From NCBI GenBank assembly GCA_041394145.1, contig JAWKIW010000016.1, positions 1 to 64,000 on the forward strand: a DNA stretch of 64,000 nucleotides, written 5' to 3'. Source of the stretch: JAWKIW01 sp041394145 (GTDB lineage: Bacteria > Actinomycetota > Acidimicrobiia > Acidimicrobiales > Acidimicrobilacustridaceae). The notes under the pieces were generated by a model. The model saw only the letters and a list, made by a program, of their open reading frames with translations, was not told the DNA's origin and made no database searches. The position numbers and the translations under genes are program-made. How positions within the stretch are numbered: the first letter of the stretch is position 1; every line of letters begins with the position of its first letter. Shown here piece after piece: positions 18,631 through 27,402 of this stretch.

Positions 18631-21243
18631 TCAGGAGATGACCTCCACCCAACCGTGGGTGCCGTCCAGGCGGATCTGCTGACCGTCCCGGATCACCTGC
18701 GTGGCGTCCTGCACGCCGACGACCGCAGGCAGGCCGTACTCGCGGGCGATCACCGCGCCGTGGGTCATCAGGCCGCCGACCTCGGTCACCAGCCCGGCGA
18801 TCGAGACGAACAGCGGTGACCAGCTGGGATCGGTGGAGGTCGTGACGAGGATGTCGCCCGGTCCGAGATCGGCCGCGGCCATGTCGAGCACGACGCGGGC
18901 TCGCCCCTCGACGGTCCCGCTCGAGACCGCCAGGCCGGCCAACGCACCGGTCGGCACGTCGTGGCGCCGGTACGACCCGACGACGATCTCGCCGTCGGAG
19001 GTCATGACCCGGGGCGGCGTGAGAGCTCGATGGGAGGCGAACGCCTCCCTTCGGTCGCGGATGAGCCGTTCGTCTGCCGTGCCCGTGCGCACGACGTCGT
19101 CCAGCTCGTCGAAGGCGAGGAAGAAGATGTCCTCCCGGTCACCGAGCACGCCCGCCTCGACCAGGCGGTCGGCCTCGCCGAGCAGCGCCTGCTTGTAGGC
19201 GAAGTAGCGGCGGACCATGGCGTACTTCGGGTACTCCCGGTAGCCGATGAAGGCCCGGACGCGGTCGATCATCTGCTTCGCCTCGTCGGCCTTGGCCCCG
19301 CCGTCGGGCAGCGCCCGCAGCCGCTGCAGGACGTCGTGCTCCTTCTGCTGGGCGTCGCGGAGCCCCTGTTCGACGAGTCGTCGGTGGGCGCCCGGCTCGA
19401 ACCCGTCGACGTCGGCGAGGATCGCGGGCACGAGCGCGAGCGGCTGCTCGCTCCAGCGCGGCCGGGTGATGTCGATCTCGCCGACGCCGCGCATGCCGTA
19501 GGCATCGAGGTAGGCGCGCAGGGCGTCCCGAGCCTGCGTGCCGCCCTCCACCGTCGCCAGCCGCTCGACGAAGCCGTCGTCGTCGACGTCGCGCAGGAAG
19601 GTCACCACCGCCGGGTGGTCCCGGACGACGTCGGCGACGTCGAGGAGGGCCAGCCCCATCTCGGAGGTCACGTTGCCGGGGGCGGACCGCGTGAGCACGT
19701 CGGCTGCGTTCGTCTCGCCCAGCCACGTCAGCAGCCGGTCGTTGAGCCACCACGTGGCCTGCATCGCCGCCATGATCACCTGCATGCTGCGCGGATCGAA
19801 CACGACGCGCCGGAGCTCCTGGACGTCGGCGCGGATGAGGTCGAGCAGGGCGGATCCGGACCTCGTGGCGATCTCCCGCTCGAGGGCGGCGAGGGACGCC
19901 TCGTTGCGCTCGACGAGCTCGGCGACGATCGCAGGGTCGGCCTCGATGGGTGGGGCGGCGCCGCCGAGGGGTGGGTCGCCCGGACCGCCCTCGGGAGCCG
20001 TCGGGAGGACGTCGCCGCGGTCGACGATGGCCCGCAGCGCGTCCCCGATGAGCGGATCACCGCGCCCAAGCAGCTCCAGCAGACCCGCTCGGCTCGCGGG
20101 CGAGGCGAGGCCCAGGGTGACGTCGACGAACAGCCGCCCGCCGGCCTCGTACATGGGGCGGGCCGCCGTCAGCTGCCACAGCGACAGCCCGAGGGGCTTC
20201 ATGGGCTCGGTCATCATCTGCTGGTGACCGACCGACACGTAGACGTGCATCTCCTCGTCGTCGCGCTCGGGGATCGGGAACAGCGTGGTGATCGGCCGGC
20301 TCTGCACGATCTGCAGGTCGTCGCCGACGAGGCACCACTCGATGTCCTGGGGACAGCCGAGGTGCGCCTCGATCCGACGGCCCAGCTGGGCGAGCCGTAG
20401 GACCAGCGCGTCGGTCAGCACCGGCTGGTCCTGGCGCGCCGGGTCGATCGCCACCTCGTGCGTCCCACCTGCCGGCGAGGTGAGGACGGCGATCTGCTTG
20501 GTGGCGACCACTCGGTCGACGACCTCACCGTCGCGCACCGTGACGACGTCGGGGTCCACCCGACCCGAGACCAGCGCCTCGCCGAGCCCGAAGGTCGCCT
20601 CCACGCGGACGATGGTGCGGTTCGACGTGACGGGGTCGGCGGTGAACGCGACGCCGGCGGCGTCGGCGAAGGCCATGCGCTGCACGACGACGGCCATCTG
20701 GACCTGCCGGTGGTCGATGCCGTGGGCGAGGCGGTAGGTCACGGCCCGCTCGGTGAACAGCGACGCCCAGCAGCGGCCGACGTGTCGGAGGATCGGCGCC
20801 GCACCGACGACGTTCAGGTAGGAGTCGTGCTGGCCGGCGAACGACGCCGTCGGCAGGTCCTCGGCCGTCGCGCTGGATCGCACCGCGTAGGCCGCAGCGT
20901 CGCCGAGCCGTGCCAGCTCGGCGGTGACGGCGTCGGCCACGTCGTCGGGGACGGCGATCGCCTCGATGACCTCGCGGATCTCGGCGCTGTGCCTGCGGAT
21001 CGCGTCACGGTCGTCCGGCGCCAGGTGCGACAGCCGATCGAGCCGCTCGGGGATCGACGGCGCGTCGGCCATGATCCGCCGGAACGCGTCGTTGGTGACG
21101 CACAAGCCTGGTGGCACCTGCACGCCGTCGATCCGAGCGAGCTCACCGAGCTGCGCGCCCTTGCCGCCGACCGCCGCGACGCAGGTCCCGTCGACCTGGT
21201 CCAAGCGCAGCACGACGCGCTCGGCGTTCCCCGTGGTCACCAT
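18631..21243 (-). CDS. rph: Rifampin phosphotransferase-like enzyme
   Basis: 870 residues, matching the 865-870 typical of RPH. Domain order fits: an N-terminal PEP-synthase-like ATP-grasp (GGKGAQLGELARI, AVRSSATAEDLPTASFAGQHDS), a central rifamycin-binding helical domain, and a C-terminal swivelling domain with GGLMTHGAVIAREYGLPAVVGV. The catalytic histidine is about residue 828. RPH uses ATP to phosphorylate rifamycins, giving AMP-forming inactivation; related PEP-utilising enzymes of unknown substrate exist, so resistance is inferred. An RAE-like palindrome lies 66 bp before the start, which strengthens the assignment. The frame is intact. Start ATG or GTG choice at 21243 is supported by the alignment of GGKGAQL close to the N-terminus. 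Confidence 0.87.
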   Translation of the reverse strand: MVTTGNAERVVLRLDQVDGTCVAAVGGKGAQLGELARIDGVQVPPGLCVTNDAFRRIMADAPSIPERLDRLSHLAPDDRDAIRRHSAEIREVIEAIAVPDDVADAVTAELARLGDAAAYAVRSSATAEDLPTASFAGQHDSYLNVVGAAPILRHVGRCWASLFTERAVTYRLAHGIDHRQVQMAVVVQRMAFADAAGVAFTADPVTSNRTIVRVEATFGLGEALVSGRVDPDVVTVRDGEVVDRVVATKQIAVLTSPAGGTHEVAIDPARQDQPVLTDALVLRLAQLGRRIEAHLGCPQDIEWCLVGDDLQIVQSRPITTLFPIPERDDEEMHVYVSVGHQQMMTEPMKPLGLSLWQLTAARPMYEAGGRLFVDVTLGLASPASRAGLLELLGRGDPLIGDALRAIVDRGDVLPTAPEGGPGDPPLGGAAPPIEADPAIVAELVERNEASLAALEREIATRSGSALLDLIRADVQELRRVVFDPRSMQVIMAAMQATWWLNDRLLTWLGETNAADVLTRSAPGNVTSEMGLALLDVADVVRDHPAVVTFLRDVDDDGFVERLATVEGGTQARDALRAYLDAYGMRGVGEIDITRPRWSEQPLALVPAILADVDGFEPGAHRRLVEQGLRDAQQKEHDVLQRLRALPDGGAKADEAKQMIDRVRAFIGYREYPKYAMVRRYFAYKQALLGEADRLVEAGVLGDREDIFFLAFDELDDVVRTGTADERLIRDRREAFASHRALTPPRVMTSDGEIVVGSYRRHDVPTGALAGLAVSSGTVEGRARVVLDMAAADLGPGDILVTTSTDPSWSPLFVSIAGLVTEVGGLMTHGAVIAREYGLPAVVGVQDATQVIRDGQQIRLDGTHGWVEVIS

Positions 21244-21308
21244 CGGTCAGCCCCCTCGGCCAGCAGCCGCTGTCGGCACAGCGAGCGGGACATGGTCACC
21301 ACGGGTCG

Positions 21309-21327
21309 GTCGCTTGTGGCAAGCCCC
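21309..21327. promoter_or_regulatory. RAE-like (rifamycin-associated element) palindrome
   Basis: GTCGCTTGTGGCAAGCCCC matches the published 19-bp RAE consensus (as I remember it, GGGGCTTGCGGCAAGCCCC) at 16 of 19 positions. On the minus strand one half-site, GGGGCTTGC, is perfect. It sits 66 bp upstream of rph, as expected for rifamycin-inducible inactivation genes in actinomycetes. Confidence 0.7.
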
Positions 21328-21430
21328 CACCCCCGTGGGATCATGGGCACGGCAGCGGATCGCGGGCAACGGCTCCACGCTCGAGCGGGCCAGGCAGGTC
21401 TCCGGCTCGGGCGGGCGGTACGGTCGGCTC

Positions 21431-22203
21431 GTGCGGACGATCCACTACGAGGCGGGCGGCCACCGCCGGCCGATCGACGTCTTCGAGCTCGAGGCCGAGC
21501 GCTCGACGGCGGCCGTCCCGCCGTCGTGTTCTTCCACGGTGGGGCCTGGCGGTTGGGTGACAGGGCGCAGTTCCACCCGCAGTGCGAGCGCCTCGCCGCC
21601 GTCGGCTACGTCGCAGCCACCGCCGCCTACTCGCTCGACGGCTCGATCGCGGCCTGCGCCCGGGACGCCCAGGCCGCAGTCGAGCAGCTCCTCTCGTCGG
21701 CCGACGACCTCGGCATCGACCCGGGTCGGGTGGCCGTCGCCGGTGGCTCGGCCGGGGGACACCTGGCGGCCTGTCTCGCCGCCTGCCCCGTGTTCCGCCC
21801 GAGCGTGGCGCCGGCGGCCGCCGTGCTGTTCAACCCCGTGCTCGACTTCGTCGCCACGATGCGGGCGCTCGGTGACTTCGCGCCTGAGACCGGGGTGCCG
21901 GCCGAGCAGCTGTCGCCGGTGCACCAGGACCTCTCCGCCCTGCCGCCGACGATCGTGTTCCACGGCACGGCGGACTCGCTGGTGGCCATCGACCAGAGCC
22001 GGCGCTTCCGGGACGAGGCGGAAGCCGCCGGCGCTCGCTGCGAGCTCGTGGAGTTCGAGGGCCGCGAGCACGCCTTCTTCAACCCGGTCCCGCCCGAGCT
22101 CGCCGCGGTCCCGGGGCTCGTCAACGTCGACGACTTCGACGCGACCGTGGCGGCCATGCTCGGCTTCCTCGCCGGAGTCCTGGGCCCCGTCGAACACGCC
22201 TGA
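21431..22203 (+). CDS. Alpha/beta hydrolase (HGGxW type), one frame break
   Basis: The GTG at 21431 reads VRTIHYEAGGHRRPIDVFELEAE. A missing G near 21522 restores AVVFFHGGAWRLGDRAQF, the oxyanion motif of the hormone-sensitive-lipase/kynurenine-formamidase group. GGSAGGHLAA carries the nucleophile, HGTADSLV the acid and GREHAFF the histidine. About 257 residues. Its 5' end is 187 bp from the divergent rph start and on the far side of the RAE-like site. An unusually perfect inverted repeat begins 5 nt after its stop. Confidence 0.82.
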
Positions 22204-22208
22204 GCGAA

Positions 22209-22235
22209 AGTTGTGGCAGTATAAGTGCCACAACT
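22209..22235. promoter_or_regulatory. Perfect 10-bp inverted repeat around a -10-like TATAAG
   Basis: Arms AGTTGTGGCA and TGCCACAACT are exact complements, separated by 7 nt that contain TATAAG (22220-22225). The site lies between the hydrolase stop and the ATG at 22263. There is no T-tract, so an operator over a promoter is likelier than a terminator. Confidence 0.6.
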
Positions 22236-22262
22236 CTCGGTGGAGCTGACGGAGGACGTGAC

Positions 22263-22895
22263 ATGAGCGAAGCCCCGGTCCGGTTGATCGACGACCAGCG
22301 CGGCGTCCGCTACGGCGAGGTGCTGGCGATCTATCAGCGCGACAACGGCCTCCAGGCCGAGGTGTACGGCACCCAGCTGCTCAACGACTGCCCGCAGGAG
22401 CTGTGGGACACCCTCGATCCCGGCACCATCGCCGAGGAGCTCGGCGCCGCGTTCGTGAAGCTCAACGGCCCCCGCCACTGGATGCTCGACGGGCTCGGCA
22501 CCAAGGTGGCCGTCGTCGACCCGGTGTTCCACGACTTCAACGGGCTGATGACCCGGCGCATCGCCGTCGTCGAGCTCGGGGAGAGCCCGCTGCCGGTGCC
22601 GTACACGCAGCGTCACGTCAACCGCGGGGCGGTGTTCTTCTTCGACGCGGGCAAGCCGGTGCACGAGCTGATCGATCCGGACGGCCGCACCTACGTGATG
22701 CAGGCCTACTGCCTGGCCGTCGACCCGACCCTCACCCAGGAGGAACTGGCGTCGCTCGGTGACCGGCTCGACCTACCGGCCGGGTGGAGCTACCGCACGC
22801 GAGTCCTCGACGAGGAGCTGGTCGTCGACACCTCGGCGAGCGTCGCCACCGTGGTGCAGGACGAGCTCGAGAACTCCTACACGCTGCCGTTCTGA
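22263..22895 (+). CDS. Conserved protein of unknown function
   Basis: A 210-residue soluble protein without signal peptide or membrane segment. The order RYGEVLAIY, EVYGTQLLNDCPQELWDTLDP, AFVKLNGPRHWMLD, YVMQAYCLAVDPTLT, LGDRLDLPAGWSYRTRVLDEEL and VVQDELENSY is shared with hypothetical proteins I recall from proteobacteria, which read NDCP, NGPRRW and LPPGWKYR. No function is established to my knowledge. GGAGG sits 8 nt before the ATG. The gene is preceded by a striking inverted repeat (22209-22235), so it is probably tightly regulated. Confidence 0.78.
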   Translation: MSEAPVRLIDDQRGVRYGEVLAIYQRDNGLQAEVYGTQLLNDCPQELWDTLDPGTIAEELGAAFVKLNGPRHWMLDGLGTKVAVVDPVFHDFNGLMTRRIAVVELGESPLPVPYTQRHVNRGAVFFFDAGKPVHELIDPDGRTYVMQAYCLAVDPTLTQEELASLGDRLDLPAGWSYRTRVLDEELVVDTSASVATVVQDELENSYTLPF

Positions 22896-22978
22896 CCGGA
22901 GCACCCCGGCTCCGTACCGGCCGCCGGGTGCGCACTGACCCGAGCCGAGCCCGGCGGGTCCCGCTACGGTCGCGGCGC

Positions 22979-23800
22979 ATGGCCCTCCCCGCACCGCACC
23001 CCGACCACGTCGTGCTCGTCACCGGCGCGTCCTCCGGCATCGGCGTGGAGCTGGCCCGCGAGCTCGCCGGGCGGGGCCACGGCGTCGCCCTCGTCGCCCG
23101 CCGACAGGGCCCCCTCGACGAGCTCGCCGCCGAGCTCTCCCGCGACCACGGCGTTCGGGCCGAGGTCGTCACCGCCGACCTCACCGACCCCGATGCCCGC
23201 CGGGCCGTCGGTGAGACGCTCGCCGAGCGCGGCCTGCACGTGTCGGCGCTGGTCAACAACGCCGGCTTCTCCACCACCGGTCCGGTCGCCGAGAGCGACC
23301 CCGAGCGCGAGGTGGCGATGATCCGCACCGACGTCGAGGCCGTCGCCCACCTGTGCAGCCTGCACGTGCCGGCGATGGTGTCACGGGGGACCGGGGCGGT
23401 GCTCAACGTGGCATCCACGGCGGCCTTCCAACCACTGCCCGGCCAGTCCGGCTATGCCGCGTGCAAGGCCTTCGTCCTGTCCTACAGCCACGGCCTGCGG
23501 GGCGAGCTGGCCGGCACGGGCGTGACCTGCACCGCGCTGTGCCCCGGCCCGGTGGAGACCGGCTTCGCCGACGCCGCCGGCTTCGGGGCCGAGGAGACCG
23601 ACGCTCTGCCGAGCTTCATGTGGGTCCCGGCCGCCGAGGTGGCCCGCCAGGCCGTGGACGGCATGGCGGCCGGTCGGGCCGTGGTCATCCCCGGGCTGCC
23701 CAACAAGGTCGCGGCCTACAGCGCGTGGCTCACGCCCCGCCGTGTGCTGGTGCCGATCCTCGCTCGCCAGCACCCGGCGCTGCGGCGCGCCGACCGCTGA
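22979..23800 (+). CDS. Short-chain dehydrogenase/reductase (SDR)
   Basis: A 273-residue classical SDR. The NAD(P)-binding TGASSGIG is near residue 17, NNAG near 93, the catalytic serine in NVASTAAF, and the YxxxK in GYAACKAF near residue 160. Arginines after the first strand (ARRQG) suggest NADPH preference. The protein carries a hydrophobic C-terminus like those of the DltE/YqjQ-type subgroup. The ATG at 22979 is chosen because the longer frame overlaps the preceding gene. The substrate is not determinable. Confidence 0.9.
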   Translation: MALPAPHPDHVVLVTGASSGIGVELARELAGRGHGVALVARRQGPLDELAAELSRDHGVRAEVVTADLTDPDARRAVGETLAERGLHVSALVNNAGFSTTGPVAESDPEREVAMIRTDVEAVAHLCSLHVPAMVSRGTGAVLNVASTAAFQPLPGQSGYAACKAFVLSYSHGLRGELAGTGVTCTALCPGPVETGFADAAGFGAEETDALPSFMWVPAAEVARQAVDGMAAGRAVVIPGLPNKVAAYSAWLTPRRVLVPILARQHPALRRADR

Positions 23801-24094
23801 GCCGCCACGGCAGGCGACGACCGTCGAGCTCGCCTGGGTCGCGCTCGCTCGTCCCGGTCGGCTGGTCGCGCGGAAGCGACGGACCGCCCGGCGGGCCGTT
23901 CGCGGCCAGGTTGGCAGGATCTGACGATGCGGCCACCGGCGGGCTCGTGGTCCGCTGTGGTCCCGGTCCGTCGTCGCGACACGGTCCGGGAGGGCCGGAC
24001 GCGAGCGCACGAGCGGGAGCGGGAGCGCGACGGGATCGTGTCCGACCCGGCGGGATCGAGCGGGCCGGGTCCGGCGGGCCCGGCCCGGCCGCGC

Positions 24095-27000
24095 TCAGGG
24101 CAGCCAGCGGCCCGAGACGGCGAGGTAGCCGGCGACCGCTTCGGCCGCGGTGGCCACGCCCAGCACCTGCCGGGCCTCGGCGACGCGGCGGTGGGTCGTC
24201 CGCTCCGACAGGTGCAGCTCGTCGGCGACCTCGGCCACGGTGGCGCCCGTGCCGAGGCGGTGCAGGACCTCGAGGTGGTCGGGTCGCAGCGCCAGGACCG
24301 GCTCGGCCCGCCAGTCGAGCACCGTGCTGACCCGACGCAAGGCGTCGGCGAAGCGGTCCGACAGCCCGTCGGCGACGACCGCCACCGGTGCGCCCCGCGA
24401 GGCGAGCTCGAGGAGCGCGTCGGTGGCGGCCTCGGCCACCACGGTCAGCGAACCGGGGTCGAGCCGCCACGGCACCGGCGCCACGGCGGCGGGGTCGTCG
24501 ACGACGGTGCGCCCGGCGAGCTCGGCCAGGCGGGAGGCGGTGGCGCGGGCTGCCACGGCGATGAGCACGGAGCGGAGCGGTGGTCGGCGGCGCGGGCCGC
24601 CACGTCGAGCGCTCGCCCGCGAGCGCGACGGCCTCGCGGCGGGTGCGGGCGCCGAGCGCCCGCTTCGCCGCCGCGATGTGCGTGTCGACGGTCCGGGCCG
24701 TGAGCTGGAGGCGCTCGGCGATCGCCGGCGTGGACAGGCCTTCGGCGACGAGGGACAGCACCTCGGCCTGGCGCGCCGTGAGCACACCCGAGCGCCGCCC
24801 GGGTGACGCGGCGCGACGACCGAGGCGTCGCAGGGAGGCCCGCACCCGCTCGGCGTAGGGGCGAGGCCTTCCTCTTCGCACAGCTCCTCGAGGTCGCACA
24901 GCAGGTGCAGCGCGTCGTCGGTGCACCCGGCCCGCCCGAGCGCGTCGGCGGCGGCCCACCGGCAGCGCAGGGCGTTGCGCCGCAGGTAGCGGTCGTGGTC
25001 GGCGGCGGCACCGAGGAGGCGGTCCGCGGCGGCCGTCTCGCGCCCGGGGTGCACCAGCAGCTCGACGGCCTCGGCCTCCGTCGGCAGGCCGGCGGTGGCC
25101 GGGTACAGGCTGATCGGATGCGGCAGCGGGGCCACGGCGTCGCCGTCGCGGAGGGCGAGCCAGCGACGCACGACCCCGGCGGCCGGGGCGAGCGGGCTCA
25201 GCAGGTCGTGGATGCCGACCGGCGGGTCCGGGACGTGTGCCGCCCGCCCGGTGAGCCAACCGATCTCGGCCGCAGCCCAGTCGAGGCTTCGGACGTCGGC
25301 CAGCGAGGTCGCCCTGGCGCGGGCTTCGTCGAGCCGGGTCGTCGCCGCGGCGGCCTCGCCGTGGTCGGCCTCGGCCACGGCCAGGACCGCCGCCAGCGAG
25401 GCGTGCATCCTGCGGGCCCCCGGATCGTGCAGGAGGCGGCGCAGCTCCTCGCGGACGACCGGGTCGCCGAGGCGGGTGAACGAGGCGTGGAAGGCGTCGA
25501 TGGCGTCGCACTCGACGAGCCAGGCGCGGTGCCCCAGCCGCTCGGCCAGGAACCGCATGCGGTCGAGGAGCTCATCGGTCGCCACGTCGAGCCCGAGTCG
25601 CCCCGCGTGCACGATGCGCCGGGCGAGGTCGAAGGCGATCTGGGGCTCGGGGTCGTCGACCGCCTCGTCGAGCAGGTGGTGCAGCTCCGGCTCCAACCCA
25701 TCCGTCTCACCGAGGGCGGCCTGCACGGTGAGCTCGATCATGCGGGCCCGGGTGGCCCGAACGCCGTGTCGGTGGGCGTGGGCGATGGCCTCCCGGACGG
25801 CGTCGCGGCCGCCGAGCAGGTCGAGCGACGCCACCAGGGCGGCGGCGTGCAGGGTGAGCAGGTAGTAGCCCACGAGCGGGTCGGCGTCCTCGAGACGGCC
25901 CAGCGCGTCGTCGAGCAGGGCACGGGCCGCAGCCACGTCGTCGCGGTCGAGGGCGACCCGCACCTCGAGCGTCTCCAGCAGGGCGCGCTCGCCCGGCGCC
26001 AGGGCGGCCGGATCGTCGAAGAGGTCGCGGGCGAGGGCCCACGTCTCGTCGAGGTGTTCGACGCGCAGCAGCTCGCTGGCCGCGACGGCGAAGATCGTGA
26101 ACCGGTGCTCCGCCGGTGCGGTGCGGGCTGCGACCTCGAGGAGCTCGGCCCGGGCGATCCGTCCGTTCGTGCTCGCGGCGGCCTGCAGCGCCATCGCGTG
26201 GGCCTCGGGGCGGCGGCCGGCAGCGAGGAGGTGCGACACGGCCGCAGCCGGGTCATCCGCCCCGGCCGCCGCCGCGGTGTGGAGCCGCTGCTGGTCGTCG
26301 TCGGGCAGCGACGCCAGCGCCAGCTCGACGAGCACGTCGCTGAGCGGGGCGACCCGGCCGGCGCCGTCCCGCCGCAGGAGCCCGCGCTCGGCCAGCGCGG
26401 CGACGACCGCCGGGTCGGGCGGTTCGCCGGTGCCCCAGCCGAGGTCGACGAGGGCCTCTCGCTCGGATCGGTCGAGCTGGCCGACCAGGGATCGCAGTGG
26501 CTGGTGCGGGTCACCGAACGTCGAGGGGTCGGTCGTGGCCAGGAGCTCGATGGTCAGCGGGTGGCCGGCCGCTCGGCGGACCGCCGTGGTGGCCGCGTCG
26601 GCGTCGCGGCCGGGGGCTCGGCGCAGGAACAGCGTCCGGGCGTCGTGGTCGGCGAGCGGGCCGAGCTCGACGACCTCGACGACGCCGGCCAGCGCAGCGG
26701 CGAGCGACCGCTCGGCGGGACCCAGCCGCCGCGTGGTAGCGACGAAGGCGCAGTGCTCGGGCAGGTCGGCGAGGCAGGCGAGCGTGTCCGGGTCGGCCCA
26801 GTGCAGGTCCTCGATCCACAGCACCCCGTCCCCGACGGCGAGCGCGACCTCCCGCGCGACGGCCGCCGCGTCGCCCGGGGCGGGGGAGCGGCCGAGGATC
26901 ATCGTCAGCGGCAGGTAGGCCACGCGGTCGAGGAAGTCGACGCAGGCCCCGAGGTGGACCGGCGCAGCCCCGTCGTCGAGGCTGTGACGGACCACCGTCG

Positions 27001-27145
27001 TCTTGCCGATGCCGGCGGGTCCGACGACGAGCACGGACCCGCGGGCGGCGAGGATTCGGCGGATGGCGGCGACATCGGCGTCGCGCCCGACGATGGGCGG
27101 GTCGCTCGCTGCCCCGCTCGGGGTCGTCGTCAGGGTGTCGGCCAC
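24095..27145 (-). CDS. Large ATPase/LuxR-type transcriptional regulator
   Basis: A LAL-like regulator of about 1000 residues. An N-terminal STAND-type ATPase has Walker A GPAGIGKTT (residues 42-50) and Walker B VLWIEDLHWAD (107-118). A long helical TPR-like middle follows. The frame is lost near 24860 and regained near 24590. In the alternate frame this stretch reads VLTARQAEVLSLVAEGLS and AERLQLTARTVDTHIAAAKRAL, an unmistakable LuxR helix-turn-helix. Back in frame, a further module of about 160 residues ends with a second HTH-like region (LHRLGTGATVAEVADEL, LSERTTHRRVAEARQVL). The last module may be a separate coupled gene starting at GTG 24568. The inducer is unknown. Confidence 0.78.
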   Translation of the reverse strand: MADTLTTTPSGAASDPPIVGRDADVAAIRRILAARGSVLVVGPAGIGKTTVVRHSLDDGAAPVHLGACVDFLDRVAYLPLTMILGRSPAPGDAAAVAREVALAVGDGVLWIEDLHWADPDTLACLADLPEHCAFVATTRRLGPAERSLAAALAGVVEVVELGPLADHDARTLFLRRAPGRDADAATTAVRRAAGHPLTIELLATTDPSTFGDPHQPLRSLVGQLDRSEREALVDLGWGTGEPPDPAVVAALAERGLLRRDGAGRVAPLSDVLVELALASLPDDDQQRLHTAAAAGADDPAAAVSHLLAAGRRPEAHAMALQAAASTNGRIARAELLEVAARTAPAEHRFTIFAVAASELLRVEHLDETWALARDLFDDPAALAPGERALLETLEVRVALDRDDVAAARALLDDALGRLEDADPLVGYYLLTLHAAALVASLDLLGGRDAVREAIAHAHRHGVRATRARMIELTVQAALGETDGLEPELHHLLDEAVDDPEPQIAFDLARRIVHAGRLGLDVATDELLDRMRFLAERLGHRAWLVECDAIDAFHASFTRLGDPVVREELRRLLHDPGARRMHASLAAVLAVAEADHGEAAAATTRLDEARARATSLADVRSLDWAAAEIGWLTGRAAHVPDPPVGIHDLLSPLAPAAGVVRRWLALRDGDAVAPLPHPISLYPATAGLPTEAEAVELLVHPGRETAAADRLLGAAADHDRYLRRNALRCRWAAADALGRAGCTDDALHLLCDLEELCEEEGLAPTPSGCGPPCDASVVAPRHPGGARVCSRRARPRCCPSSPKACPRRRSPSASSSRPGPSTRTSRRRSGRSAPAPAARPSRSRASARRGGPRRRPPLRSVLIAVAARATASRLAELAGRTVVDDPAAVAPVPWRLDPGSLTVVAEAATDALLELASRGAPVAVVADGLSDRFADALRRVSTVLDWRAEPVLALRPDHLEVLHRLGTGATVAEVADELHLSERTTHRRVAEARQVLGVATAAEAVAGYLAVSGRWLP

Positions 27146-27402
27146 GTCGTCGTTCGGGTGGAGGCCAGCCCGAGGGGCGTGGCGTCGGTGGGGGTCGGGC
27201 GTCCGGCGGTGCCGACCCGGTCGTCCGGTCGGACCCGTCCCCTCGATCTTCCGCCGCCGACCCTACTGGGAGCCGGGTGGGCCGGTCGGCAGTCCGGTCA
27301 TCTCGGTGCGGCCACGTCGGTGGTCGGGCCGGCGCGGCGGTGCCGTCGAGTGCGACGTCGACGGTCGCGGCCGCGGCGACGCACAGCGCCTACGGTGGTC
27401 CC

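Noticed and set aside
22209..22235. Intrinsic terminator after the hydrolase gene
   Set aside because: The stem is perfect but encloses a TATAAG box and has no T-tract after it; its position before the next start suits an operator better.
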